64,000 bases of DNA from the NCBI RefSeq assembly GCF_017565705.1, contig NZ_JAGDYL010000008.1:1-64000 (forward strand). The letters run 5' to 3'. The stretch is from Leucobacter ruminantium (GTDB lineage Bacteria; Actinomycetota; Actinomycetes; Actinomycetales; Microbacteriaceae). Position 1 is the stretch's first letter. Each line of letters starts with the position of its first letter. Positions 50,338 through 58,837 of the stretch are shown piece after piece. A program made the position numbers and the translations under genes. Below the pieces are notes generated by a model. That model searched no databases, had not been told where the DNA came from, and worked only from the letters and a program-made list of their open reading frames with translations.

Positions 50338-50482
50338 CGCTGGCTGAGCGAGCGCAACGAGTCGAAACCCGGGGCCGCTCCCTATGATTTCGACTCGCTC
50401 CGCTCGCTCAATCAGCGGAAGGTGACGGCTTCGCCTCGCTCAAGCAGCGGAAGACTCGCTGGCGCTCGCTCAGTCGGCGGGC
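50338..50482. repeat. Dispersed GAGCGAGCGCAACGAGTCGAAA repeat cluster
   Basis: A long hairpin (50338-50366 with 50388-50417, about 29-base arms with few mismatches) is followed by two further inverted half-units ending at about 50482. It sits between the convergent tadA and ABC ATPase genes; the last half-unit carries the ATPase stop codon and its final few codons. Confidence 0.85.
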
Positions 50483-51558
50483 GCGACCGTGACCGGTTCG
50501 GGCGAGAACGCGACCGCGACGCGGTCGCCCGCCGCGAACGCCGCATCGGCGCCGTGCTGAGAGGCCAGCGTCACTCCGTCGTCGAACTGCACGACGGTGC
50601 GGCGGATCGCCCCGAGGAATCCGCTCGACACCACGACCGCCTCGAGCGCGGAAGGCGTGCCCGCGGCGGCGGATCCCTCGCCCGCGATGGGAGCGAGGCG
50701 CACGTGCTCGGGACGCAGATAGGCCGTGACGCGCGAGTCCGCCGCCGCACCGCCCGCGATCACCGGGAGCGCGGCACCGCGCACCACCACCCGATCGCCC
50801 GAGAGCTCGCCCTCGATGCGGTTCGAGAGCCCCACGAAGTCGGCCACGAACGGCGAGTTCGGGCGGCGGTAGAGCTCCTCCGGCGTGCCGAGCTGGGCGA
50901 TGCGGCCGCCTTCCATGACCGCGACACGGTCTGAGACCGCGAGCGCCTCTTCTTGGTCGTGGGTCACGAACACCGTGGTGATGCCGAGCTCCGTCTGAAT
51001 CGCACGGATCTGCTCGCGCAGCCGCACGCGCACCTTCGCGTCGAGCGCCGAGAGCGGTTCGTCGAGCAGGAGCGCGCGCGGCCTGGTGACGAGCGCGCGG
51101 GCGAGCGCGACGCGCTGCTGCTGCCCGCCGGACAGCTCGTGCGGGAATCGTTCGGCGAGGTGCGACAGGCCGACGATCTCGAGCATCTCGGCGCTGCGGC
51201 TCGCCCGCTCCTCCTTCGCGATGCGCCGCATGCTCAGCCCGAACTCGACGTTGCGCGCGACCGTGAGGTGCGGGAAGAGCGAGTACTGCTGGAACACCAT
51301 GCCGATGTCGCGACGGTTCACGGGCACATCCGTGACGTCCTGCTCGCCGATCAGCACGCGGCCGCCCGAGACGGCCTCGAGACCCGCGATGCAGCGCAGC
51401 GCGGTCGTCTTGCCGCAGCCGGAGGGCCCGAGCAGGCAGACGAGTTCGCCCGGCTCGAGCGCGAGATCGACGCCGTGCAGCACCGTCGTCGAGCCGTAGG
51501 CCTTCGTGACCTGCTCCAGGCGGACGGATGAACCGGCGGATGAGGGGGTGGTGGGCAC
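50470..51558 (-). CDS. ABC importer ATP-binding protein (Fe3+/polyamine/thiamine type)
   Basis: 362 residues. Walker A GPSGCGKTT (about 44-52), signature LSGGQQQR, Walker B RALLLDEPLSALD and the H-loop THDQEE are intact. The C-terminal TOBE domain (about 275-360) is typical of the PotA/FbpC group. GTG start 51558 with AGGAG upstream, one base after the permease stop. It powers the two permeases encoded just before it. Substrate uncertain within this class. Confidence 0.92.
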   Translation of the reverse strand: MPTTPSSAGSSVRLEQVTKAYGSTTVLHGVDLALEPGELVCLLGPSGCGKTTALRCIAGLEAVSGGRVLIGEQDVTDVPVNRRDIGMVFQQYSLFPHLTVARNVEFGLSMRRIAKEERASRSAEMLEIVGLSHLAERFPHELSGGQQQRVALARALVTRPRALLLDEPLSALDAKVRVRLREQIRAIQTELGITTVFVTHDQEEALAVSDRVAVMEGGRIAQLGTPEELYRRPNSPFVADFVGLSNRIEGELSGDRVVVRGAALPVIAGGAAADSRVTAYLRPEHVRLAPIAGEGSAAAGTPSALEAVVVSSGFLGAIRRTVVQFDDGVTLASQHGADAAFAAGDRVAVAFSPEPVTVAPAD

Positions 51559-51559
51559 G

Positions 51560-52396
51560 TCAGGACTCCTCGGAGTGGGTGGAACGGGTGCGGCGGCGCG
51601 CGCGGCGCCTCGGCGGGCCGCCGGTGCTGCTCACCGCGAGCAGCACGAGGAAGGCGCCGACGAGCGACAGCAGCGAGACGATGACCGCGACGAACGGATC
51701 GGATTTCGAGACCTGCAGCAGAGCGACCTGCAGGGTGGTGCGGTTGAGCAGCGACGAGACTGTGAACTCGCCGAGCACGATCGCGATGGTCAGCAGCGAG
51801 GCGGCCAGCAGCCCCCGGCGCACGCCGGGGGCGATGACGCGCACGAGCACCGTGCCCCACCCCGCGCCGAGCGAGCGCGCGGCCTCGGCCCGGGTGCGGG
51901 CATCCATGCCGTGCAGGTCGGCGACGATCGCCCGGTAGGCGAACGGCAGCACGAGCACGCCGTAGGCGAGACTCAGCGACCACACGCCCGAGCCGAACAT
52001 CTGCCCGATCACTCGGTAGATCGGCGCGAAGCCGACCACCAGCACGATCGCGGGGATCGCGATCGGCAGCACCGTCAGCAGGTCGAGGGCGCGCTGCAGC
52101 CTCGGGAAGCGCAGGTGCACGAGCACGATCGTCGGGAAGAAGAGCGCGAGCACGATGACGAGCGAGAGGCCCGCGAGCACGAACGAGTTGCCGATGCCCT
52201 TGAACAGGACGCGGTACTTGCGCGCGTTCTCGGGGTCGAAGAGCGCGGCCCAGTGCTCGGCGCCGTAGCCGCCCGACGTCTGCCGCAGCGTGAACTCGAG
52301 CATCGCCAGGAGAGGGATCAGGAAGACGCCGCCGATGATCGCGATGACGGTGTAGGAGACCGCGCGCGAGGGACGGCCGGGAACTCTCGCGCTCAT
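51560..52396 (-). CDS. ABC importer permease 2
   Basis: 278-residue permease of the PotC/FbpB class, about six helices, with an EAA loop (AEAARSLGAGWGTVLVRVIAPGV, near 165-187). The C-terminus ends in a basic tail of about 20 residues. It overlaps the other permease gene by four bases (ATGA) and ends one base before the ATPase start. Confidence 0.9.
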   Translation of the reverse strand: MSARVPGRPSRAVSYTVIAIIGGVFLIPLLAMLEFTLRQTSGGYGAEHWAALFDPENARKYRVLFKGIGNSFVLAGLSLVIVLALFFPTIVLVHLRFPRLQRALDLLTVLPIAIPAIVLVVGFAPIYRVIGQMFGSGVWSLSLAYGVLVLPFAYRAIVADLHGMDARTRAEAARSLGAGWGTVLVRVIAPGVRRGLLAASLLTIAIVLGEFTVSSLLNRTTLQVALLQVSKSDPFVAVIVSLLSLVGAFLVLLAVSSTGGPPRRRARRRTRSTHSEES

Positions 52397-53238
52397 CGCT
52401 GCCACCTCGCGGCCCTGGCCATGAGACGGCCGTAGACGAGCATGACGATGGTCATCACGACGATCATGCCCAGGGCCAGCACGCCCGCGGTGCCGGCGTT
52501 GCTGCCGCCGGTCTCGCCGATGAGCGCCGCACGGATCTGGAGCGGAACGATCTGGGATCCCTGGCTGATGAGAGCTGCCGCCGTCGCATACGACGAGAAC
52601 GCGTTCGCGAAGAGCAGCAGCAGCGAGCCGAGGAAGGCGGGGGCGAGCACGGGCAGGCCGACGCGGGTCCAGTACGACCAGCTCGAACCGCCGAGCGTGG
52701 CCACCGCCTCGGCCCAGCCCGGCTTGAGCGCGCTGACAGCCGGAAGGAAGGTGATCACCATGAGCGGCACCTGGAAGTAGAGGTAGGGCAGCACGAGGCC
52801 GGGCAGTTCGTAGAGCCACACGCCGCCCGAGTAGATGTCGATGCCGAGTCGGTCGCGCAGGATCACGGTGACGATGCCCTGGATGCCGATGGTCGCGATG
52901 AATGCGAACGCGAGCATGACGCCGCCGAACTGGGCGAGCACGGAGCTCGCCGAGTCGACGATGCGACGCAAGGGGCCGCGCTCGGAGAGCGGGGCGAGCG
53001 CCCAGCACAGCACCGCGCCGATCAGGGCGCCGAACACCGCGGTGAGCGCGCTGACCCACACGCTCGCGCCGAATGCCTCTCCGGTCGCCGGAGTGAACAG
53101 CACGCCCAGGTTCTGCAGCGTGAAGCCGTCGGCGCTGAAGAAGCCGCTGCCGACCGCGAGCAGCGTCGGCACCGCGAGGAAGAGCAGCACGTAGACCGCG
53201 AACGGCGCGAGCCCGAGTGCCGGGAGAAGACGTTTCAT
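52393..53238 (-). CDS. ABC importer permease 1
   Basis: 281-residue permease of the PotB class with six helices and an EAA loop (AEAVATLGGSSWSYWTRVGLPV, near 175-196). First helix at the N-terminus (about 5-28). It follows the binding protein gene after a strong hairpin and overlaps permease 2 by four bases. Confidence 0.9.
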   Translation of the reverse strand: MKRLLPALGLAPFAVYVLLFLAVPTLLAVGSGFFSADGFTLQNLGVLFTPATGEAFGASVWVSALTAVFGALIGAVLCWALAPLSERGPLRRIVDSASSVLAQFGGVMLAFAFIATIGIQGIVTVILRDRLGIDIYSGGVWLYELPGLVLPYLYFQVPLMVITFLPAVSALKPGWAEAVATLGGSSWSYWTRVGLPVLAPAFLGSLLLLFANAFSSYATAAALISQGSQIVPLQIRAALIGETGGSNAGTAGVLALGMIVVMTIVMLVYGRLMARAARWQR

Positions 53239-53264
53239 GGTTTCGAGAGTAACGAAGGGAAGGC

Positions 53265-53297
53265 GCAGGCCCCGCGAGCCGGGCTCGCGGGGCCTGC
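53265..53297 (-). terminator. Hairpin between binding protein and permease genes
   Basis: Near-perfect inverted repeat with arms of about 14-16 bases, GCAGGCCCCGCGAG and CTCGCGGGGCCTGC. No T run follows. In this position it probably stabilises or partly ends the transcript, so that the binding protein is made in excess over the permeases. Confidence 0.7.
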
Positions 53298-53307
53298 GGC
53301 GCGACCG

Positions 53308-54441
53308 CTACTTGATCGTGTTCGCCCAGCGCTCGGCGAGCACCGCGTTGGCGGCCTCCGTCTGCGCCTGGTCGGGCGAGATCCAGTCGGCGCTGTCCGT
53401 GCCGAAGGTCGCCTCCTCGATGAGCTTCTCGTCGACGGCGCCCGACTCCTTCAGCGCATCGACGCGCACGGGAACGGCGTTCGCCTCGAGGAAGAGCGCC
53501 TGCGCCTCGTCCGAGAAGATCCACTCCTGCCACAGGCGGGCGGCGGCGGGGTGCGGGGCGTCCTTGTTGATCGCCTCGTTGTAGAAGGAGACGTAGGCGG
53601 GGCCGGGCAGCACCGTCGTCTCCCAGCTCGGCTTGTCCTTCGCCGCGGCGACGTTGTTGAACGACCAGTCGAACACGGCGGGGGTCTCGCCCGAGGCGAT
53701 CGTCGCCGGGGTCGGGTCGAGCGTCAGGAAGTTGCCGGCCTGGCGCAGCTCGCCCACGAAGTCGACGCCCGGGCCGAAGTCGTCGACGCCTCCGCCGTTC
53801 AGCGCCGAGATCCAGCCGACGGCCGCGAACGCCGCTCCCGCCTGCGTGGGATCGCCGTTCAGCGCCACCGCGCCGCGGTAGCCGTCGCCGAGCAGATCCT
53901 GCAGCTCCTTCGGCTCGTCGAGCTTGTCGGAGTCGTAACCGAGCGACATGATGCCCGAGTAGTTGTTCACCCAGAGGCCGGTGGCCTCCTTGTTGGCATC
54001 GGGGATCTCGTCCCAGGTCTCCACCTGGTAGGGGGCGAACTTGTCGGTGTTCTCGAGCGCGACCGCGGTGCCGAGGTCGAAGACGTCGGGGGCGGTGTCC
54101 TGGCCCTTGAGGTTCTCGGCGGCCTGGATCTCCTCGGCGCTCGACGCGTCGGGCGATGCCGAGTTCACGACGATCCCGTACTCGTCCTCGAACGCGGCGA
54201 TGATCTCGCCGTAGTTCGCCCAATCCTCGGGCAGTGCGATGACGTTCAGCTCGCCCTCCGCCTGGGCCGCCTCGATCAGGCCGTCGAGCCCGCCGAAGTC
54301 GGCGGCGCTCGTCGCGGTCGCGGCGTCGACATCGGAGCCGCTTCCTCCCGAGTCGCCGCCCGAGCAGGCGGCCAGGCTGCCTCCGATGACGAGCGCGGTC
54401 GCCGCGAGGGCGGTGGAGCGCAGAATCACGCGTGACTTCAC
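53308..54441 (-). CDS. ABC importer substrate-binding lipoprotein
   Basis: 377-residue extracytoplasmic binding protein (family 1/PotD-like) with a signal peptide and lipobox LAAC (about 22-25). Conserved ligand-cleft stretch GLWVNNYSGIMSLGYDS about 150-166 lies in the PotD/Fbp type arrangement. GTG start 54441 has AAGGGG upstream. It opens the four-gene importer operon. The ligand may be a polyamine, iron complex, thiamine or aminoethylphosphonate; no neighbour settles it. Confidence 0.88.
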   Translation of the reverse strand: MKSRVILRSTALAATALVIGGSLAACSGGDSGGSGSDVDAATATSAADFGGLDGLIEAAQAEGELNVIALPEDWANYGEIIAAFEDEYGIVVNSASPDASSAEEIQAAENLKGQDTAPDVFDLGTAVALENTDKFAPYQVETWDEIPDANKEATGLWVNNYSGIMSLGYDSDKLDEPKELQDLLGDGYRGAVALNGDPTQAGAAFAAVGWISALNGGGVDDFGPGVDFVGELRQAGNFLTLDPTPATIASGETPAVFDWSFNNVAAAKDKPSWETTVLPGPAYVSFYNEAINKDAPHPAAARLWQEWIFSDEAQALFLEANAVPVRVDALKESGAVDEKLIEEATFGTDSADWISPDQAQTEAANAVLAERWANTIK

Positions 54442-54590
54442 AGTGGATCCCCTTCCATTCGTGATGAGAGGCGGATCCGAGAGCCCGAAGCCCCGGCATT
54501 CCGCCTCGTCCTTACCTTCTCAGCGTATGAGAGACGGGTGGACCGAATGAATCGAATCGGTAACGTCCGGGTGAACGGGGCCGGAACGCG

Positions 54591-54635
54591 ACCGCCCCGA
54601 TCCCTCGCACGACAGCGGCGAGGGATCGGGGCGGT
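54591..54635. terminator. 18-bp perfect hairpin carrying two inverted GAGGGATC motifs
   Basis: 54591-54608 pairs perfectly with 54618-54635 around a nine-base loop. Each arm contains one GAGGGATC octamer. It lies directly after the stop of the small gene at 54666 (minus strand) and may end its transcript, although no T run follows. Confidence 0.7.
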
Positions 54636-54665
54636 GAGGCGCGAGGGACCGGGTGCTCGAATCGG

Positions 54666-54968
54666 TCAGTTGCTCGACAGCAGCACGATCGAGCTGGTCG
54701 AAGGGGTCGCCGCGTTCGGATCGATGTAGACATCCGGCTCGAGGTAGATCTTGCCCGCCGACGGCACGGCCGACTGCACGCGATGCTTCGCCTGCAGCAG
54801 CAGCACCGACACCTCCCGCATGGTCAGGTCCGGGGCGAGATCGACCTTCGCCGCGATCAGGGATTCTCCGTCGGCCTCGCCGATGGTCAGGCTGATCACC
54901 TTCGAGATGTTCGAGCTCTCGAGCAGAGCCGCCTCGATCCTCGCCCGGTCTTCGCTGGTCGTGGTCAT
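54666..54968 (-). CDS. Small protein resembling a stand-alone CDF cytoplasmic domain
   Basis: 100 residues, no signal or membrane segment. The order strand (SLTIGEADGESLIAAKVDL), helix (LTMREVSVLLLQAKHRVQSA), strand (GKIYLEPDVY) is that of the ferredoxin-like dimer domain at the end of cation diffusion facilitators, but no transporter part is attached. ATG 54968 has GAGGAAGG upstream. Divergent from proC. Function unknown; the fold call is from the sequence pattern only. Confidence 0.6.
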   Translation of the reverse strand: MTTTSEDRARIEAALLESSNISKVISLTIGEADGESLIAAKVDLAPDLTMREVSVLLLQAKHRVQSAVPSAGKIYLEPDVYIDPNAATPSTSSIVLLSSN

Positions 54969-55071
54969 GCCGATCCCTTCCTCGCTGAGTGATGCCGCCG
55001 CGACACATTCTATGCCGCCCACCTTCCAGGAGGCGCATGACCCGGCCGCCGCGTTCTCTAGACTGGTCGGC

Positions 55072-55938
55072 ATGGACGAGAACGCGGCGCCGACGGCGCA
55101 GGCCGGGGTCGAACTTCCGAGCACCGCCATGATCGGCGTGGGATCGATGGGAGGGGCGATCCTCGAGGGGTTGCGTGCACCCGGTCTGAGCATCCCCAAG
55201 CCGATCGCCGTCACGACGCGTTCGGCCGAGAGCGCGCGGCAATACGCGGACGCCGACGACGTCGCGGCATACGCGGGCGAGACCGAGCCCGATGCCAACC
55301 GTATCGCGGTTCGCGGCGCCGGCCTCGTGGTGCTCGGCGTGAAGCCGTGGATGATCGTCGACGTGGCGCGAGGGATCGCGGACGCGCTCGAACCTGGGGC
55401 GATCGTCGTGAGCGTCGCCGCGGGTGTTCCCAGCGCCGCGATCGAGGCCGTGCTGCCGGCGGGGGTGCAGGTGGTGCGCGCCATGCCGAACACGCCGTCG
55501 CACATCGGCCGCGGGGTGACCGGCGTCGCCGGCGGCGCCTCGGCCACCGCAGCCGCCGTCGAGACGGTGCGAGCGCTGTTCGAGACCGTCGGTTCGGTGC
55601 TCGTCGTACGCGAGGAGCAGATCAACGACATCGCGGCGGTCTCGGGATCCGGCCCGGCCTACCTCTTCCTCTACGCCGAGGAGATGATGGCGGCCGCGGA
55701 GCGCCTCGGCTTCGACCCCGCACAGGCGCGCACCCTCGTCGAGGGCACGATCGCGGGGGCCGCGGAACTGCTGGTGCGCAGCGGTGAGGAACCGGCGCAG
55801 CTGCGCCGGAACGTCACGAGCCCGAAGGGCACGACGGAGCAGGCGATCAAGGTGCTGCAGGCCGCCGGCTGGGGCGAGCTGTTCGACCGGGCACTCGCGG
55901 CGAACATCCGCCGTTCCGAGGAACTGGCCGCGCAGTAG
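55072..55938 (+). CDS. proC: Pyrroline-5-carboxylate reductase
   Basis: Last step of proline synthesis. 288 residues. NAD(P) motif MIGVGSMGGAIL (about 20-31), VKPWM near 90, the AMPNTP motif near 141 and the C-terminal signature SGSGPAYLFLYAEEM through TSPKGTTEQAI. TAGACT ends seven bases before ATG 55072 without a ribosome site, so it is probably leaderless; the open frame extends further upstream without support. Confidence 0.95.
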   Translation: MDENAAPTAQAGVELPSTAMIGVGSMGGAILEGLRAPGLSIPKPIAVTTRSAESARQYADADDVAAYAGETEPDANRIAVRGAGLVVLGVKPWMIVDVARGIADALEPGAIVVSVAAGVPSAAIEAVLPAGVQVVRAMPNTPSHIGRGVTGVAGGASATAAAVETVRALFETVGSVLVVREEQINDIAAVSGSGPAYLFLYAEEMMAAAERLGFDPAQARTLVEGTIAGAAELLVRSGEEPAQLRRNVTSPKGTTEQAIKVLQAAGWGELFDRALAANIRRSEELAAQ

Positions 55939-55952
55939 CGGCGGATCCCTCG

Positions 55953-56618
55953 CTATCCGATCGTCGCGAAGCGCTCCACATCGGCCGCGGTGCCGCTCAC
56001 GATGATGAGATCGTGGGGCGAGATCACGGTGTCCTGGGTCGCGTGGGTGAACGGCTGCCCCGGAGTCTTCACACCGACGACGGTGACACGGTAGCGCGTG
56101 CGCACGCCGCTCTCCTTGAGCGCCCGGCCCCGGATCGAGCGGGGCGGGTACATCTTGGCGATGACGTAGTTGTCGTCGAACTGGATGAAGTCGAGCATGC
56201 TGCCGCTGAGCAGGTGGGCCACACGCTCGCCGGCCTCGCGCTCGGGGTAGATGACGTGGTTCACGCCGATGCGCTCGAGAATCTTGCCGTGCGACAGCGA
56301 GATCGCCTTCGCCCAGATCTGCGGAACCCCGAGGTCGACCAGGTTCGCCGCGATGAGCACGCTCGACTCGATCGAAGCGCCCGTCGCGACCACGGCGATC
56401 TGGAACTCATCGGCGCCGATCTGCTCGAGCGCCTCGATCGAGCGCGCGTCGGCCTGCACCGCGTGGGTCACGCGGTCGGCCCACTTCTGCACGAGCGCCA
56501 TGTCGGTGTCGACGACGAGCACCTCGCGGTCCTGACGGTCCAACTGACCCGCCGTCGCGGCGCCGAAGCGCCCCAGGCCGATGACGATCACCGGTGCGTC
56601 ACTGCGAATGTCAACCAA
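55953..56618 (-). CDS. trkA: Potassium uptake regulatory subunit TrkA/KtrA (RCK)
   Basis: 221 residues: N-terminal RCK Rossmann domain with VIGLGRFGAATA (about 11-22) and ligand Asp in VVDTD, then a C-terminal TrkA_C domain (about 135-221). It binds nucleotides and gates the TrkH/KtrB channel. The start is TTG at 56618, with AGAAAGGCAG upstream; that start region is the third copy of a tandem repeat. It lies after trkH on the same strand. Confidence 0.93.
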   Translation of the reverse strand: MVDIRSDAPVIVIGLGRFGAATAGQLDRQDREVLVVDTDMALVQKWADRVTHAVQADARSIEALEQIGADEFQIAVVATGASIESSVLIAANLVDLGVPQIWAKAISLSHGKILERIGVNHVIYPEREAGERVAHLLSGSMLDFIQFDDNYVIAKMYPPRSIRGRALKESGVRTRYRVTVVGVKTPGQPFTHATQDTVISPHDLIIVSGTAADVERFATIG

Positions 56619-56682
56619 CGGTCTGCCTTTCTCGAGGTGCGATCACCGGTGCGGCGGTGAGCCCATTGCGAATGTCAACCAA
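56611..56682 (-). CDS. Leader mini-ORF 2 (23 codons) in the trkH-trkA junction
   Basis: Same structure as mini-ORF 1, with VDIRNG at the start and RERQTVG at the end; its TGA (56613-56611) lies five bases past the trkA TTG. Has AGAAAGGCAG upstream, as trkA does. Expression is inference. Confidence 0.45.
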   Translation of the reverse strand: MVDIRNGLTAAPVIAPRERQTVG

Positions 56683-56746
56683 CGGTCTGCCTTTCTCGAG
56701 GCGGGATCGCCGTCGCAGCGGCGACCCCGCTGCGAATGTCAACCAA
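56675..56746 (-). CDS. Leader mini-ORF 1 (23 codons) in the trkH-trkA junction
   Basis: TTG start overlapping the trkH stop (TTGGTTGA), followed by VDIRSG, ending RERQTVG and TGA. The TGA lies five bases after the start TTG of the next copy. The first codons repeat those of trkA. I propose that it is translated by ribosomes leaving trkH; there is no direct evidence of expression. Confidence 0.45.
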   Translation of the reverse strand: MVDIRSGVAAATAIPPRERQTVG

Positions 56747-58175
56747 CGATCGGCCTCTCTTCCGGGAGCCTGAACAGGCGGGAACGGCTCGTCGCTGCGA
56801 TGGCCGAGGCCATCGTCACGGTGCCCACCCTGCCGAGCCACATGGTGGCGACGATGATGTACTTGCCCGATTCGGGCAGTTCGCCAGACAACCCCGTCGA
56901 CAGCCCGCACGTGCCGAAGGCCGAGATGACCTCGAAGAGCGCGACGTCGAGCGAGACGCGGGTGATGTGCATGATGGCGGTGGTCGAGACGAGCACGATC
57001 GTCGCGCCCCAGATGAGGACGGAGACCGCGACGCGCAGCACTTCGTTCGGAATGCTGCGGCCGAAGGCCTGCATGTCGCGGTAGCCGCGCGCCTCGGCGT
57101 AGGCCGCGATGAAGAGCACCGCGATCGTGGTGACCTTGATGCCGCCCGCGGTCGATGCCGAACCGCCGCCGACGAACATGAGCATGTCGACGACGAGCAG
57201 CGTCGAGCCGTGCATCTCGAGCGGATCGATGATGCCGAGGCCGCCCGAGCGGGTCATGATCGACATGTAGCCCGCGCTGAACATCGTCTGCCCGAAGTTC
57301 TGCGAGCCGAACGTCGCCGGATTGTCCGCCTCGAGCGCCGCGATGAGCAGCCAGCCGAAGATCACGAAGATGATCGTCGTGGTGAGGGTCAGCTTGGTGT
57401 GCAGGCCGAGGCGTTTGTGCGCCCGCCAGCCGCCTCCCGTCACATAGCGGTAGAGGGCGAAGATCACCGGGAAGCCGATGCTGCCGAGGAACACGCCGAC
57501 CGCGAGCACGCTGAGCAGGTAGATGTCGGTCTCGAACGGCGCGAGGCCGCCCGGCAAGGGTACGAAGCCGGTGTTCGTGAACGACGAGGCCGCGAGGTAG
57601 AAGCCGTCCCAGAGGGAGCGCCAGAAGCTATAGCCCTCGGCCATGAGGCGCGGCGCGATCAGCGCCGTGAGCGCGAGCTCGATGACGAGCACGCTCGTCG
57701 CGACCGAGGCGAGCAGGCCGCCGATGTCGCCGAGCCCGACGGCCTGGCTCTCGGACGCGCCCTTGGCCATGCGCATCGGGTTGGTGTCGCCGGCGGCGAG
57801 GAGGCGTTGGCGCAGACCCAGGCGCCGCGTCACGGTGAGCCCCAGGATGCTCGCGAGCGTCAGCACGCCGATGCCGCCGATCTGGAGACCGGCGAGGATC
57901 ACGAGGTCGCCGAAGAGCGACCAGTGGGTGGCCATGTCCACCGTCGAGAGACCGGTGACGCAGATGGCCGAAACCGCCGTGAACAGCGCGTCGGCGAGCG
58001 GGGTGACCGATCCCTCGCGGCTCGAGATGGGCAGGGAGAGCAGCAGCGTCCAGGCCAGGATGAGCGCCGTGAAGACGAGGATGGCGAAGCGCGGAGGCGA
58101 CGAGTGGACCAGCGCGCCCACCCACGATCCGTGGGCCGGGGCGGGGGCCCGGCGTCGCATGAAGCGTGCCCTCAC
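56739..58175 (-). CDS. trkH: Potassium uptake channel subunit TrkH/KtrB
   Basis: 478-residue K+ translocating subunit of the Trk/Ktr/HKT family. It has four repeated helix-pore-helix units; pore glycines are seen in AICVTGLST, SSFTNTGFVP, SIMTRSGGLG and SAFGTCGLSTG. GTG start 58175 with AAGGAG upstream. It pairs with TrkA encoded next. Its stop overlaps the first copy of the duplicated junction. Confidence 0.94.
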   Translation of the reverse strand: MRARFMRRRAPAPAHGSWVGALVHSSPPRFAILVFTALILAWTLLLSLPISSREGSVTPLADALFTAVSAICVTGLSTVDMATHWSLFGDLVILAGLQIGGIGVLTLASILGLTVTRRLGLRQRLLAAGDTNPMRMAKGASESQAVGLGDIGGLLASVATSVLVIELALTALIAPRLMAEGYSFWRSLWDGFYLAASSFTNTGFVPLPGGLAPFETDIYLLSVLAVGVFLGSIGFPVIFALYRYVTGGGWRAHKRLGLHTKLTLTTTIIFVIFGWLLIAALEADNPATFGSQNFGQTMFSAGYMSIMTRSGGLGIIDPLEMHGSTLLVVDMLMFVGGGSASTAGGIKVTTIAVLFIAAYAEARGYRDMQAFGRSIPNEVLRVAVSVLIWGATIVLVSTTAIMHITRVSLDVALFEVISAFGTCGLSTGLSGELPESGKYIIVATMWLGRVGTVTMASAIAATSRSRLFRLPEERPIVG

Positions 58176-58265
58176 GGCTCCTTCTTTCCGGCGTATCGAA
58201 TGCGAATGCTGCTGTCATGCTACACACCCGACCCGCTTGCGCGCGGCTCCGGTACCCTTGAACGC

Positions 58266-58745
58266 ATGCCAGATATTTTCGGAGTCATCGCCGACGCCAC
58301 GCGTCGCGACATCCTGCAGGTGCTGCTCGAGAAGCATCTCCAGGACGGCGAGATCAGCGTGTCCGAAATCGTCGGCCAGCTGGAGATCAGCCAGCCCACG
58401 GTCTCGAAGCACCTCAAGGTGCTCCGCGAAGCGGAGCTCGTCACCGTTCGCGAGGAGGGGCAGCACCGCTTCTACTCGCTCGATCCCGAGCCGCTCGAGA
58501 TGGTCGAGGACTTCGTGATCCCCTTCCTGTCGGCGGGCTTCGACACCGAGGTGACGGTCGAGTACCTCTCCGAGAGCGGCGAGCGGGTCCCGGGGCCCGA
58601 GGGCGCCGACGACTTCGCCGAGGCGGAGCAAGGCGAGGTGCTGCCCGAGGAGGCGGCCGCTGCGGCCGAGCGCATCGGACGTGCTGCGGCACGCGCCGAG
58701 GTGCGAGTCAAGGAGCTGGTCGCGCGCTTCAAGCTGCGGGCCTGA
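58266..58745 (+). CDS. ArsR-type helix-turn-helix regulator
   Basis: 159 residues. The N-terminal winged helix (about 5-75: DATRRDILQVLL, then LEISQPTVSKHLKVLREAELV and HRFYSLD) is ArsR-type; residues 90-159 form an acidic, helical tail, and no metal-binding Cys pair is seen. It may be the actinobacterial SCO3269-like or a SmtB relative. TACCCT ends seven bases before ATG 58266 without a ribosome site, so it is probably leaderless. Divergent from trkH. Confidence 0.85.
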   Translation: MPDIFGVIADATRRDILQVLLEKHLQDGEISVSEIVGQLEISQPTVSKHLKVLREAELVTVREEGQHRFYSLDPEPLEMVEDFVIPFLSAGFDTEVTVEYLSESGERVPGPEGADDFAEAEQGEVLPEEAAAAAERIGRAAARAEVRVKELVARFKLRA

Positions 58746-58777
58746 GCGCCGAGTTCGCGCTCGTCCCCGTCCGCGAG

Positions 58778-58783
58778 TAATAT
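58778..58783 (+). promoter_or_regulatory. possible -10 box for the bS22 gene
   Basis: TAATAT, about 55 bases before the GTG at 58838. A ribosome site TGAGGTAACC follows just before the gene. Confidence 0.4.
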
Positions 58784-58837
58784 GTATGTCTTGTGGGCCA
58801 CGCTACCGGTCGGCCCGAGAGACGTTGTGAGGTAACC

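Larger units (their letters stand above)
56603..56770 (-). repeat. Three tandem copies of a 64-bp trkH/trkA junction
   Basis: GCGAATGTCAACCAACG(G/A)TC and the following CCTTTCTCGAGG-type stretch occur three times with spacing of 64 bases: the TTG complements lie at 56616-56618, 56680-56682 and 56744-56746. The upstream copy covers the trkH stop; the downstream copy covers the trkA start. Confidence 0.92.

Noticed and set aside
56603-56770. CRISPR array from the regularly spaced 64-bp repeats
   Set aside because: Only three copies, the repeats are continuous with coding starts and gene ends rather than with spacers, and no cas genes are seen.
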